Below the pieces are notes generated by a model. That model saw only the letters and a program-made list of their open reading frames with translations. It had not been told where the DNA came from and ran no database searches. Position numbers and translations under genes: made by a program. Source: Planctobacterium sp047947135 (lineage in GTDB: Bacteria; Pseudomonadota; Gammaproteobacteria; Enterobacterales; Alteromonadaceae). From it: a stretch of DNA of 64,000 nucleotides. Where the stretch lies: the NCBI GenBank assembly GCA_047947135.1, contig CP170457.1:3968001-4032000 (forward strand), read 5' to 3'. Of this stretch, positions 27,865 to 36,550 are shown in pieces. Positions within the stretch are counted from its first letter, which is position 1; each line of letters opens with the position of its first letter.

Positions 27865-27927
27865 TGTTTGCAGAATCTGATTCCTTACAAGCACCTTATG
27901 CAATGATGCACATTGGAGTGCTACGGC

Positions 27928-28419
27928 TTAATCCAAATCATCTAATGGCCAGCGCACAATAAAATTTTCAAAATCGTTCATGTCTACATCATGTTCATAA
28001 ACGGTGCGATTTCTTACCGACATTCCTGCCTTGTGCATTGCTGTTTTTTTGTTGCGATTGAGCAAAGGGTGCCATGATGGTAAACCCCGGCCTTCGTGCA
28101 ATCGACGGTAGCTGCAGCTAGTTGGCATAAAAAAGATATCTTTCAGATTATCTTTGGTCAATTGTACACAATCAGGAACCAGTTCGGTGCGTCGCTGGTA
28201 CTGTGTACAAGAGCAGGTTTTAGTATTGAGGTAAGTGCATACGATATTAGTATAATCGACGTTTTCCCCCTGCTTAATGGTGTCGGTAGGCTGAGCCTCA
28301 TCGATTTCTTCATCATCGATAAATTTGTGCAGGCAACACTTACCGCAGCCATCGCATAGCGACTCCCATTCACTTTGGGACATATCTGCCAGCGCTTTAG
28401 CTTCCCAGAAGGGTTTCAT
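27928..28419 (-). CDS. ycgN: YcgN, Cys-cluster protein (UPF0260)
   Basis: 163 residues from ATG 28419. Cysteine spacing is typical: LCDGCGKCCLHKF near the N-terminus, then CTYLNTKTCSCTQY, DCVQLT and TSCSYRRLHEGRGLP. The family belongs to the YkgJ-like zinc- or iron-sulfur-binding group, with no proven role. The start overlaps the upstream ycgM stop by one base (TGATG), which sets the start and implies translational coupling, as in E. coli where ycgL, ycgM and ycgN are neighbours. A longer in-frame extension to 28548 would lie inside ycgM and is rejected. Confidence 0.9.
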   Translation of the reverse strand: MKPFWEAKALADMSQSEWESLCDGCGKCCLHKFIDDEEIDEAQPTDTIKQGENVDYTNIVCTYLNTKTCSCTQYQRRTELVPDCVQLTKDNLKDIFFMPTSCSYRRLHEGRGLPSWHPLLNRNKKTAMHKAGMSVRNRTVYEHDVDMNDFENFIVRWPLDDLD

Positions 28420-29078
28420 CAGTTTTTTACCACAGTAGAGACGGACATCAGATCGACCAGTGTCGCACTCAATTTGTCGCCTGGCAACAAAGGGCCGACC
28501 CCTTTGGGTGTCCCTGTCAAAACAACATCTCCTGGCACCAACGAACATACTTTAATAATTTCCCGCAACAGTTGTTCGCAACTAAACATCATATCCCGCG
28601 TATTGCCCTGCTGGCGCAACTCATTGTTCACGGTTAAAGAAAAACTCAGATTTTGCCATTCGACACCCGCGCTCACCGGTACGAAATGTGACAGTGGGCA
28701 ACTGCCATCAAAAGCTTTCGCACGTTCCCATGGATGTCCTTTGTCTTTTAATCGTTGCTGTACGTCCCGAAGCGTCAGATCCAATGCCAAACCTATGCCG
28801 ATTACCGCTGATAAGGGATCGTCCGTGCTATCTTTACTCAGGGTTTCACCAATCAAAAGCGCGACTTCTAATTCGTTATGGCACTCGCCTTGTTCAGGTA
28901 ATTGAAGCGCATCATGCATTGACACAAAACAATGATTCGCCTTAATGAACAATAGTGGTTCTTCTGGTACTTCATTGTTTAGTTCCCGCACATGCTCAAG
29001 GTAGTTCCGACCAACACATACCGCTTTGCCTGCGGCCAAAGGCGCTGTATCTGTGTTGGTAAATTTATGTTGATACAT
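28419..29078 (-). CDS. ycgM: YcgM, fumarylacetoacetate hydrolase-family protein
   Basis: A 219-residue protein of the FAH family, which hydrolyses or decarboxylates acyl-pyruvate-like compounds with a divalent metal. Visible blocks are AVCVGRNYLEHVRELN, the metal ligands in ELEVALLIG, IGLALDLTLRDVQ and the C-terminal LVPGDVVLTGTPKGVGPL. Length and neighbours match YcgM. It overlaps ycgN by one base and follows the mltB-like gene by only 2 nt, so it sits inside a tight operon. Confidence 0.9.
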   Translation of the reverse strand: MYQHKFTNTDTAPLAAGKAVCVGRNYLEHVRELNNEVPEEPLLFIKANHCFVSMHDALQLPEQGECHNELEVALLIGETLSKDSTDDPLSAVIGIGLALDLTLRDVQQRLKDKGHPWERAKAFDGSCPLSHFVPVSAGVEWQNLSFSLTVNNELRQQGNTRDMMFSCEQLLREIIKVCSLVPGDVVLTGTPKGVGPLLPGDKLSATLVDLMSVSTVVKN

Positions 29079-29080
29079 CG

Positions 29081-30055
29081 CTATCGCCCTAACTTAATGC
29101 GATCAGATAAGTGCCCAACCGTCACCCCAAAATAAGTGGAACGATTCCAATCCATAAGAGTATGAAAGTTGTTATAGACCAAATAAATGCGGCCCGTCAG
29201 ATCGTCAGGAATAATTAAAGAAGCGGGAATATCCCGATCAGGCAAATCACGTCCATCGAGCCGTCTGACCCCGGCTCTCTGCCATTCTAATAACGACTGC
29301 ATTTTTTCCTGATGCAAACCACTTAAACGCTCATCAAATCCGTCTGGCACAGTCACTTGCCTGCCCCAGGTCTGACTGTTGTCCCAACCTTCACTGGCTA
29401 AATAGTTTGCAATAGACGCCAAAACGTCCGGCAGGGACTGCCAAATATCCTTGCGGCCATCACCATCAAAATCCTGTGCATAGTGTAAAAATGAGCTGGG
29501 CATGAACTGACTTTGCCCCATTGCTCCCGCCCATGAGCCATAAAACTGCTCTGTTTCTATGTGGCCTTCCTGAAGTATTTGCAAAGCGGCAAACACCTGC
29601 CTTTTGAAAAATGTTTCCCGGCGGCCTTCAAAGGCGAGAGTCGTGAGGGCCGACATCACCGGATAATTACCGGTAATGCGACCAAAGTTACTCTCAACGC
29701 CCCACAGCGCCACTATGAATCGCGCTTGTACCCCATAGTGTTCGGCAACTCGCTGAAGTAGCGCCTGATGCTCGTTAAATAATGCAACCGCCCTGTCTAC
29801 TTTCCATTTGGGTACCCGCTTAGGGAGATAGGTATCCAATGTCTGTTTGAATTCGGGCTGGTTTTTGTCGGCTTTAACGGCGCGCTTATAAAACTTAATG
29901 TCTGTGAAAGCTTTATCCAGTAACTCTGGGGAAAATCCTTTACTCAACGCTTCCTGTCTGAGTTTGACGACATACTGCTGAAACGCCGCTTCGTCATTTT
30001 CAGCCAGAACCACATTACTTATCAGGGTCAAAAAGAGAATGAAAAAGAACCTCAT
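29081..30055 (-). CDS. Lytic murein transglycosylase, MltB family
   Basis: A 324-residue periplasmic protein with signal peptide FFILFLTLISNVVLA and no lipobox Cys, so it is soluble, unlike E. coli MltB. The catalytic Glu121 is in ALWGVESNFGRITG; the downstream FYGSWAGAMGQSQFMPSSF and DFDGDGRKDIW blocks are diagnostic for the SLT_2 group, which cuts peptidoglycan to 1,6-anhydro products. The gene overlaps the end of ycgL by one base and is 2 nt from ycgM, so cell-wall turnover is cotranscribed with YcgLMN here. Confidence 0.92.
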   Translation of the reverse strand: MRFFFILFLTLISNVVLAENDEAAFQQYVVKLRQEALSKGFSPELLDKAFTDIKFYKRAVKADKNQPEFKQTLDTYLPKRVPKWKVDRAVALFNEHQALLQRVAEHYGVQARFIVALWGVESNFGRITGNYPVMSALTTLAFEGRRETFFKRQVFAALQILQEGHIETEQFYGSWAGAMGQSQFMPSSFLHYAQDFDGDGRKDIWQSLPDVLASIANYLASEGWDNSQTWGRQVTVPDGFDERLSGLHQEKMQSLLEWQRAGVRRLDGRDLPDRDIPASLIIPDDLTGRIYLVYNNFHTLMDWNRSTYFGVTVGHLSDRIKLGR

Positions 30056-30330
30056 TATTTTCCTTTTAGTTGCTGTGTATGTTGGCTCAGGAGGTTTTCG
30101 ACTGGTGGAGGCAGCTGTAAATAGAAACCCTTATCCTGAATTTCTGTTTTTACGGTCTGATTGTTTTTGTTGATCAGTTGTTTGTTGCCATCAAGGTTGA
30201 ATAGCATGACAAAAACCGGTTTTCCGAACATGGTCAGCAAATCAGCTGGCACATCAGAAAGATCATGGCGATCTTTCACATACAGATAAGTATCGGGTTT
30301 CTTCTGACTCTTGAAAATGGCACACAGCAT
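30055..30330 (-). CDS. ycgL: YcgL family protein
   Basis: A 91-residue protein that matches the small YcgL family closely: opening MLCAIFKSQKKPDTYLYVKDRHDLSDVP and ending GFYLQLPPPVENLLSQH. The fold is known from the family but the function is not. It lies 26 nt after rnd and its stop overlaps the start of the mltB-like gene. Confidence 0.93.
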   Translation of the reverse strand: MLCAIFKSQKKPDTYLYVKDRHDLSDVPADLLTMFGKPVFVMLFNLDGNKQLINKNNQTVKTEIQDKGFYLQLPPPVENLLSQHTQQLKGK

Positions 30331-30356
30331 AACAACATTTGGCGCTTATAGATTGG

Positions 30357-31484
30357 TTAATGGACATCATCCAGTACTGATTTTAGCAGCTCGTAGCGCC
30401 ACCCTCTCATCAGATCTGGTTTGCTTTGTTGTATTTTACACTCTTCAACGTCAAACCATAACCATTTTAAAAATTGATTTACCTGCTTTTTGGATGCCAG
30501 CAGTTCTAGGGGCAAATCATTTTCTTCAGCAATGCGTTGGCACTCATTACGGATCATCTGACTCACTTTCTTATATGCTCGTATATCGACCAGACGCCTG
30601 ATGCGCTCTGGATAGTGGCTCTCGTCCATGTTGAGTACCTCATCTACCATGGCAATGAGTTCCTCTCCGTGTAAGCGCACTTCTTTTCCGGTGATACAAT
30701 GCAGGGCATGCAATTCAGACGGGTGTTTTGGTAAGCGCCGACTGATCTCAATCAGGCATGTCTCTTTTAAAACAAAGTTTAACGCCCGATCTTCGACCAC
30801 CGCTTTTTCGTAGCGCCAGGCTGCCAGCTTTTGAAGGACAGCAAGTTGTTGTCGCTGTAGCTGCCAACCGTTCTTGACAGTCAGGTAGCGATACTCCGGT
30901 GGCAGTGCCTGCTGCTTTTTATCCGACAAAACCTCGCTGTCCTGAAGGACCCACTGGTATTTATTGGCTTGCTTAAGCGGTTCTGCCAGTTGCGGATAAA
31001 TTTGATGCAGATAAATAACGTCTTTTGCGGCATAGTGTAGTTGCTCTTCACGCAGTGGTCTTTTAAGCCAGTCGGTGCGGGACTCCCCTTTGTCTACCGC
31101 GATATTGAGCATATCCTCAACCATTTTGGCATAACCAATTGACGGCCCCATATTGAGTAAAGCGGCAGCAAACTGACTATCAAACAACGGTGTTGGCATA
31201 ATCCCCAACACCCGCCAAAATACTTCCAAATCTTCAGAGCAGGAATGGAGAACTTTGATAACGTTGGGATCAGTAAGCAATACCGCCAAGGGTCGCCACT
31301 GTTCAATCATCAGAGGATCCACCAGCACTACGGAGCGCCCATCATTAATTTGAATCAAACCGCACTGGGGAAAGTAGGTTCGAGTGCGCACAAATTCCGT
31401 ATCAACGGAGATAAACTCTGCTGTACTGGCTTGCTGACAAAAATTAGCTAATGCGGCATCACTATCAATATACTCAAAATCCAT
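30357..31484 (-). CDS. rnd: Ribonuclease D
   Basis: A 375-residue 3'-5' exonuclease that trims tRNA precursors. The DEDDy active site is complete: Asp28 and Glu30 in FISVDTEF, Asp85 in LHSCSEDLEVF, Tyr151 and Asp155 in LHYAAKDVIYL. The HRDC domain follows (about residues 205-290, LAVLQKLAAWRYEKAVVEDRALNFVL). It is separated from fadD upstream by a strong terminator and leads into ycgL. Confidence 0.95.
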   Translation of the reverse strand: MDFEYIDSDAALANFCQQASTAEFISVDTEFVRTRTYFPQCGLIQINDGRSVVLVDPLMIEQWRPLAVLLTDPNVIKVLHSCSEDLEVFWRVLGIMPTPLFDSQFAAALLNMGPSIGYAKMVEDMLNIAVDKGESRTDWLKRPLREEQLHYAAKDVIYLHQIYPQLAEPLKQANKYQWVLQDSEVLSDKKQQALPPEYRYLTVKNGWQLQRQQLAVLQKLAAWRYEKAVVEDRALNFVLKETCLIEISRRLPKHPSELHALHCITGKEVRLHGEELIAMVDEVLNMDESHYPERIRRLVDIRAYKKVSQMIRNECQRIAEENDLPLELLASKKQVNQFLKWLWFDVEECKIQQSKPDLMRGWRYELLKSVLDDVH

Positions 31485-31504
31485 CTTTTCACTTCACATA
31501 TACA

Positions 31505-31530
31505 AAAAAACCGGCCTAAGCCGGTTTTTT
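31505..31530 (-). terminator. Rho-independent terminator after fadD
   Basis: CCGGC and GCCGG form the core of a stem with A/T arms on both sides (a run of A before and TTTTTT after), so it works in the minus direction and separates fadD from rnd. Confidence 0.85.
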
Positions 31531-31531
31531 A

Positions 31532-33184
31532 TTAATCTCTTAGTTGTCTGCGTAAGATCTTACCCACGTTGGATTTGGGTAATTCTTCACGAAACTCCAC
31601 CAGCTTGGGTACTTTATATCCAGTCAGATGTTCTTTGCAATGTGCAATTAGCTCTTTGTCCGTCAAACTCTCTTCTTTTTTCACGACGAAGAGTTTTACG
31701 ACTTCACCAGAGACTTCATGTGGGATGCCAATTGCGGCAACTTCAAGTACCCCCGGATGCATTGCTGCAACATCTTCCACCTCATTCGGGAAGACGTTAA
31801 AGCCAGATACGAGGATCATATCTTTTTTACGATCTACGATATAAAAATAGCCGTCTTCATCACACTTGGCGATATCCCCTGTCGCTAGCCAGCCATCTTT
31901 CATAATCTCTTCAGTCGCTTCAGGTCTGTTCAGATAGCCTTTCATCACTTGTGGCCCTCTAACATACATTTCGCCAGCTTCACCCGGCGCGACTTCGTTG
32001 CCGTCATCATCCAACAGCTTAATATCAGTAGACGGTACCGGCATCCCGATAGAACCTTTATAACGGTCAAGCTGCGGTGGATTAACCGTTACCACTGGAC
32101 TACATTCTGTCAAACCATAACCTTCAAGTAACACCGTTTTTGTGACTTCATGCCATTTTTCAGCAACAGCACGCTGCACCGCCATACCACCGCCTAAACC
32201 GAATTTAAAGTTGCTGAAATCCAGTTCTTTGAACCCTGGTGTATTGAGTAAGCCGTTAAACAAGGTGTTAACGCCCGTTAAAATGCTGAAATTGTATTTC
32301 TCCAACTCGGCAACAAACCCCGGCATATCCCTTGGATTGGTGATCAGAAGATTTGCGCAGCCAAACTTCAGAAAGACCAGGCAATTCCCCTGTAATGCGA
32401 AGATGTGATAAAGCGGTAATGCGGTTACCACAATTTCATTACCAGGAGTAATCACCGGCTCTAAAATCCCGGACACCTGCTCCAGATTCGCCACCAGATT
32501 ACGATGGGTTAACATGCCCCCTTTGGAAACACCCGTTGTACCCCCGGTATATTGCAAAAACGCCAAATCGTCATTAGTGACATCGACATGCGTAAATGTG
32601 CTGCTTTTCCCTTTTGCCAACGCACTCAAGAACGATGTCGCACCCGACAGGTTATGCTGTGGAATCATCTTTTTAACGTGCTTCACAACAAAGTTAACCA
32701 ACCAGCGTTTCGGCACCGGCAACATATCTCCGACGTTTGTCAGTACCACATGTTTTACCGGTGTCTCTGCAATAACATCAGACAGCGTATTGGCAAAATT
32801 CTCAATAATGACAATGGCCTTGGCTTTGGAGTCATTTAATTGGTGCTTTAATTCTCGAGTGGTATACATCGGGTTAACGTTAACCACAACATATCCGGCC
32901 CGCAAGATACCAAATATCGCAATAGGGTATTGAATGAGATTAGGCATCATAATGGCAACCGCATCGCCTTTTTCCAGGCCTAGCCCCTGTAAATATGCTG
33001 CAAAGTACTCTGTATATTGATTCAGTTCATTGAAAGTAATAGTGTGTCCCATATTGATATAGGCGTCACCATCACCGTACTTGGCTACCGACTTCTCGAA
33101 TATATCGACCAACGAAGAGTATTTGTCCGGATCAATTTCAGGGCTGACGGTTGAGTGATAATTTTTAAGCCAAACTTTTTCCAC
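31532..33184 (-). CDS. fadD: FadD, long-chain fatty-acid-CoA ligase
   Basis: FadD activates fatty acids to acyl-CoA at the inner membrane. I choose GTG 33184 (550 residues) because AGGAG lies 9 nt upstream and the product then begins VEKVWLKNYHSTVSPEIDPDKY, aligned with the start of E. coli FadD; the longest frame starts at a TTG without a ribosome site. The AMP-binding motif is YTGGTTGVSKGGMLTH, followed by GYGLTECSPVV, TGDIAKCDEDGYF and the C-terminal Lys region NVGKILRRQL. FadR in the same window is its expected repressor, though I could not find a clear FadR operator upstream. Confidence 0.93.
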   Translation of the reverse strand: MEKVWLKNYHSTVSPEIDPDKYSSLVDIFEKSVAKYGDGDAYINMGHTITFNELNQYTEYFAAYLQGLGLEKGDAVAIMMPNLIQYPIAIFGILRAGYVVVNVNPMYTTRELKHQLNDSKAKAIVIIENFANTLSDVIAETPVKHVVLTNVGDMLPVPKRWLVNFVVKHVKKMIPQHNLSGATSFLSALAKGKSSTFTHVDVTNDDLAFLQYTGGTTGVSKGGMLTHRNLVANLEQVSGILEPVITPGNEIVVTALPLYHIFALQGNCLVFLKFGCANLLITNPRDMPGFVAELEKYNFSILTGVNTLFNGLLNTPGFKELDFSNFKFGLGGGMAVQRAVAEKWHEVTKTVLLEGYGLTECSPVVTVNPPQLDRYKGSIGMPVPSTDIKLLDDDGNEVAPGEAGEMYVRGPQVMKGYLNRPEATEEIMKDGWLATGDIAKCDEDGYFYIVDRKKDMILVSGFNVFPNEVEDVAAMHPGVLEVAAIGIPHEVSGEVVKLFVVKKEESLTDKELIAHCKEHLTGYKVPKLVEFREELPKSNVGKILRRQLRD

Positions 33185-33364
33185 TTTTACTGACTCCTGC
33201 AGCTGCTTTTTATATCGTGTGTTTTGTGGACTGTGATCAGACCAGTAGGGTATTTTTGTTCTGAATTCAATACTAGCCAATCAATTCACAAAGTTAAACT
33301 TAAAATCACAAATGATTAACATTAATCTCAGTTATACCGAAGTTAAGTTGGACGATTAGCGATC

Positions 33365-34204
33365 CTACGCGTGTAAAAAGTCTCGCACAGCGCAGGCAAC
33401 AGGTTCGGGATTGTCCATGTGCACATGGTGTCCACCTTCACATTCGGCATAATGAAATTGCTGCACAGAATGTTTGCGGCGTTGCAGATTAATTTTGAGT
33501 TTTTCGAAGCCTTTATCCCCCAGCAATGTCAGCCAAGGACATTGAATTGATTCAATAAACGCATTCGCCTGCGGTTCAGTCAAACGCAAAGGTGACACAG
33601 TCCGAAGTCGAGGATCAGTACGCCAGCGCAAGGTCCCCTGATGGTCCTGAATATTGCGCTGCATCAACAACCGCGCCGACGACTCATGCATCTTGCCAGC
33701 CATTATTCGAGCAGCAACAGCAGTATCAACACTGCTTGGATGTCTCGTTGCTTTCTCCGCCCTGCTTAATCGACTTATTACTGACTTCCGCAATTGTTCG
33801 GCACTGCTTTTTGGTTCTTCTGTTAAACCACCAAACGCTTCAATGGCCACCAGTTTTTTTACTTTTTCAGGGAAGCATGCAGCGTAGATGGAGCCCAGAA
33901 TGCCACCTAAACTATGGCCCAGAATGTAAAACTCCTCCCAGCCAAGCAATTCCACCAGCTCATGTAAATCGGTAATATTATCCAGTAAATGATAATGCGC
34001 TCCCAATGACCGATGACCCGAGTGTCCATGCCCAGGTAAATCCAAAGCCAACAACTGAAACTCTTCTAAAAACGGCGCAAGGGGTTGAAAACTCGCTGCA
34101 TTATCCAACCAGCCATGCAAACACAGGACGGGATAACCTTCCGGGTTGCCAAAGGTCAAAGCGGATAAGTCTATATTGCGTAGGGAAAAAGTCTTTTCAG
34201 GCAT
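33365..34204 (-). CDS. Alpha/beta-fold hydrolase
   Basis: A 279-residue hydrolase of the MhpC/epoxide-hydrolase-like group. The oxyanion segment is VLCLHGWLDNAASF, the nucleophile Ser is in ILGHSLGGILG, and the catalytic His is in EGGHHVHMDNPE near the C-terminus. No signal peptide. It lies upstream of fadD on the same strand with a 180-nt gap, so they may or may not be cotranscribed. Substrate unknown. Confidence 0.88.
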   Translation of the reverse strand: MPEKTFSLRNIDLSALTFGNPEGYPVLCLHGWLDNAASFQPLAPFLEEFQLLALDLPGHGHSGHRSLGAHYHLLDNITDLHELVELLGWEEFYILGHSLGGILGSIYAACFPEKVKKLVAIEAFGGLTEEPKSSAEQLRKSVISRLSRAEKATRHPSSVDTAVAARIMAGKMHESSARLLMQRNIQDHQGTLRWRTDPRLRTVSPLRLTEPQANAFIESIQCPWLTLLGDKGFEKLKINLQRRKHSVQQFHYAECEGGHHVHMDNPEPVACAVRDFLHA

Positions 34205-34213
34205 AAGTACGAT

Positions 34214-34240
34214 AAAAGCGGCAAAAGGTTGCCGCTTTTT
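34214..34240 (-). terminator. Rho-independent terminator after slp-like gene
   Basis: AAAAGCGGCAA pairs with TTGCCGCTTTT around 4 nt, with T runs on both strands. It lies 30 nt beyond the Slp stop on the minus strand. Confidence 0.8.
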
Positions 34241-34269
34241 ATCATTTTTGTTGCCGCCAACTCAAGTTT

Positions 34270-34962
34270 TTACGGATCAACTTTGCCGTTCTCTACCGCT
34301 CGTGGATGCTTAACTGTTGGCGCACGTTCATCGTTGCTAGCACTATTTTGTTGCGCTGGAGGCGGGGTATTACCATGCTGATTATAATTATGATGATCGT
34401 GACGACGTTTAATAATAACGCGTTGATGATAGGGCCAGGCATGCCAGCCAAACCAACCACGATGACCGTATACTCCGTGCCTAAAGTGGAATGATGGCCA
34501 AACTGAAATGGTTTCTACTTCAACTCTGTCGTAATCCTTCCAAAGATGGTAACCGTCGGCTTGTAATGTTGGATAGACATATTGATGCTCGCCAACCACG
34601 CCTTCTTCAGAGCCGATAACCTGACCGGCAAAGGTCATCATACGTCCAGTTTGATATACCATTGGGTCTAGAAAACCATTGACGTATACGCGAAACCTTC
34701 CAATGCTTTCATCATCAGGAATGGGTCTGCCATAGCTTCGCAGTGGAAAATGCACCACTTCCAGTAGCGTGGCGCCTTCCTGGTTCTCGATATTGGCAAT
34801 CACACCTCCCCAGCGGGCAAGACGTGCCGTGCTTTTATCTGGATCTCCCGCGACTTCCTGATAGCTCACCAAATTCACGTCTTCTGGCAACATGACGCTA
34901 TCAGGCACCGTGCTACAGGCGCTCAATATTAGAAAACAACTGACAAATAAAATTTTACGCAT
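34270..34962 (-). CDS. Slp family outer-membrane lipoprotein
   Basis: A 230-residue lipoprotein. The lipobox is LILSAC with Cys16 as the lipidated residue and Ser at +2, favouring the outer membrane. The Slp domain follows: ARWGGVIANIENQEGATLLEVVHFPL, IGRFRVYVNGFLDPMVY and the YPTLQADGYHLWKD end. Slp proteins are starvation- or carbon-stress-induced in E. coli. The C-terminal 60 residues are an added low-complexity tail rich in His, Trp and Asn (RHDHHNYNQHG), beyond the usual domain. Start supported by AGGTGG upstream. Confidence 0.9.
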   Translation of the reverse strand: MRKILFVSCFLILSACSTVPDSVMLPEDVNLVSYQEVAGDPDKSTARLARWGGVIANIENQEGATLLEVVHFPLRSYGRPIPDDESIGRFRVYVNGFLDPMVYQTGRMMTFAGQVIGSEEGVVGEHQYVYPTLQADGYHLWKDYDRVEVETISVWPSFHFRHGVYGHRGWFGWHAWPYHQRVIIKRRHDHHNYNQHGNTPPPAQQNSASNDERAPTVKHPRAVENGKVDP

Positions 34963-35122
34963 TTCAAACCACCTGACGAAATGACGACCTTGTATTAAAG
35001 TATGGCAAGGTGAAAGTGAATTACAACTGAACTCTGAAACACAATGTCTGTGGCCTGAGTACGAGAAAGGAATAAGATATTACTAGTAAAACCACGGAGT
35101 AATCAATTCTGTTGCACCAAAG

Positions 35123-35446
35123 TTAAACGTAGGTATCGACACCCAGCAAACCATGTATTTCGGCTCGTTTACTCTCTAGTGCATGACTATTATAGGCTTG
35201 TATGGCGTCCTGCGAGCGCCCATCATTAAATTCGCGGTAGGGCTGTTGCTGTTGCTCTCGAAAACGGTCAGCGCGTTCAAATGCTTCTTGTGAACCTGGA
35301 CGCAGCACAATAGGAGCACCAGAACGACTACTTGAGTGATTCTGTTCTTCTACTTTTTGTGTTGACTGGCTTTTGGGTTTGTCTTTGGGGGCCTGATTAA
35401 TTATCAGCCCGGATCCGGGATCAAACCGCGAAGCATTGATATCCAA
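35123..35446 (-). CDS. Hypothetical protein, disordered with conserved-looking C-terminus
   Basis: A 107-residue soluble protein starting at TTG 35446. The N-terminal two-thirds are polar and low-complexity (KDKPKSQSTQKVEEQNHSSSRSG, EQQQQPYREF). The C-terminus, AIQAYNSHALESKRAEIHGLLGVDTYV, resembles the end of small hypothetical proteins I recall in marine gammaproteobacteria. It ends the conserved gene run before the gene-poor island. No function known. Confidence 0.6.
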   Translation of the reverse strand: MDINASRFDPGSGLIINQAPKDKPKSQSTQKVEEQNHSSSRSGAPIVLRPGSQEAFERADRFREQQQQPYREFNDGRSQDAIQAYNSHALESKRAEIHGLLGVDTYV

Positions 35447-35715
35447 AATTTCTGATTCCAGTGTTATTTCGCGAAAATTAACACCGGAAATCTAGCAATA
35501 TTGATGCCAGTTCGTTATAAGCAATTCACACTGATTTAAACACCTCATTCAAGATGTTCACCTTCATCAGAATATGCAATTAGACACCCCATTGGTGCGC
35601 ATTTACAATGAGAAAAATTGTTTACCCCTAAGTTGAGCCTTAAACTAACTGGACATATGAGCCAACTGACTTGAATAGAGCCTCCGCAAGGCAAACAATT
35701 AGTGTCTACTGCCCC

Positions 35716-35907
35716 CTAACCAATAAAAGGAATTTCTAAGCAGACTGTCATCTCAGGCGTAACAGAGCTGCGAGCATTTAAAACTTTTGATAAGGTTTTG
35801 CGACTTAATTCTAAATGACTTGCTACGTCAGTGATTGTGAGCCCGAGCGACTCAATGACCAGTTCTTTGATAATTTCACCTGGATGGGCTGGATTAAACA
35901 TAGCCAT
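35716..35907 (-). pseudogene. higA-type antitoxin fragment (truncated)
   Basis: From ATG 35907 (AGGA 9 nt upstream) this reads 63 residues: FNPAHPGEIIKELVIESLGLTITDVASHLELSRKTLSKVLNARSSVTPEM, the characteristic opening and XRE helix-turn-helix of HigA antitoxins. It stops at EIPFIG, where intact HigA (about 95-105 residues) continues with a further 30 or so residues. It lies 22 nt after the stop of a HigB remnant, the normal higBA order. DNA binding could persist, but with its toxin gone I read it as a relic. Confidence 0.7.
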
Positions 35908-35929
35908 TAGTGATAATCCTCGCAATCTA

Positions 35930-36060
35930 CTATTCCACATCACGACCATCAAAGCGGTATGTAACTCGCCAATTGCCACTTACCCTAACAGACCAAATGC
36001 CTTTACCAACACCTTTGAGTTGGTGCATAAATAACCCCGGAAGATCCATATCTTCAGATG
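35930..36060 (-). pseudogene. higB-type toxin fragment (C-terminal part only)
   Basis: Reading the minus strand, an open stretch gives DLPGLFMHQLKG, then GIWSVRVSGNWRVTYRFDGRDVE and a stop. This is the C-terminal half of a RelE/HigB ribonuclease (the LKG...W.V.VSGNWR..FRF pattern), with the usual ending YDV..xDYH reduced to DVE. Upstream in the same frame there is a stop and no toxin N-terminus. The order toxin then antitoxin and the 22-nt gap to the HigA remnant support a dead higBA pair. Confidence 0.65.
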
Positions 36061-36185
36061 TGTCAGCTTAATCCAAGTTGGTTACAATAAAGCGCAGCTT
36101 TTTCACATGCTTCTTCTGTATTCCAGAAGTATTGCCAGATGAGTTTCATAGATGCGTCAATATTGGGGTTGGAGATTGTGGCACA

Positions 36186-36248
36186 GGTATTTGTTCGCAA
36201 AAACTGTGACATGATTGAACAAATACCAATTATTGCCTTGTTATGTTT
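36186..36248 (+). repeat. attC-like site: perfect 11-bp inverted repeat plus GTTATG boundary
   Basis: GGTATTTGTTC (36186-36196) pairs perfectly with GAACAAATACC (36217-36227) across 20 nt, followed 12 nt later by GTTATGTTTC (36239-36248). The exact reverse complement of the last motif, GAAACATAAC, occurs at 36830-36839 just after the toxin-antitoxin pair, so the two bracket it as cassette boundaries would. The classic 7-nt partner at the left end is not obvious. Confidence 0.4.
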
Positions 36249-36301
36249 CGAAGACTTTAATGAGACCTAATAAAAGACCTGTTTAAGGTATGGGGTAATG
36301 T

Positions 36302-36550
36302 ATGACTACTAGAATTTTAACCGAAGCAGCAGCGAGTATTAGTGAACTGAAAGCTAATCCAATGAAAGTTGCAATGAGCGCCAATGGAGAAGCAATTGCT
36401 GTTTTAAATAGAAATGAGCCGGCCTTCTACTGCATACCAGCAGATACCTATGAATTTATGATGGATCATATCGAAGATCTTGAGTTATTGAGCATTGCTG
36501 AATCAAGAAAGGATGAGAAAACCGTAAAGGTTAGTTTAGATGACCTATGA
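36302..36550 (+). CDS. RelB/Phd-type antitoxin
   Basis: An 82-residue antitoxin. The N-terminus (RILTEAAASISELKANPMKVAMSANGEAIAVLNRNEPAFYCIPADTYEFMMDHIED) matches the Phd/YefM fold that binds DNA and represses its own operon. The acidic, Lys-rich C-terminus would wrap the toxin. Its end overlaps the toxin start by 11 nt, the usual coupling in such pairs. The pair lies between mirrored GTTATG/CATAAC boundaries and is likely mobile. Confidence 0.85.
   Translation: MTTRILTEAAASISELKANPMKVAMSANGEAIAVLNRNEPAFYCIPADTYEFMMDHIEDLELLSIAESRKDEKTVKVSLDDL

Larger units (their letters stand above)
35447..36301. other. Gene-poor stretch with decayed higBA and an attC-like hairpin
   Basis: No intact gene lies here. 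It holds remnants of a HigB-HigA pair on the minus strand (separate entries), an 8-nt inverted repeat AATTGTTT (35615-35622)/AAACAATT (35693-35700), and a perfect 11-bp inverted repeat at 36186-36227 just before the relBE-like pair. The rest looks non-coding. Confidence 0.6.

Noticed and set aside
36066..36148. A 27-codon minus-strand frame (MKLIWQYFWNTEEACEKAALYCNQLGLS)
   Set aside because: The composition looks protein-like and might be the tail of a lost gene, but it has no ribosome site, is very short, and is not in frame with the HigB remnant; not enough for a call.
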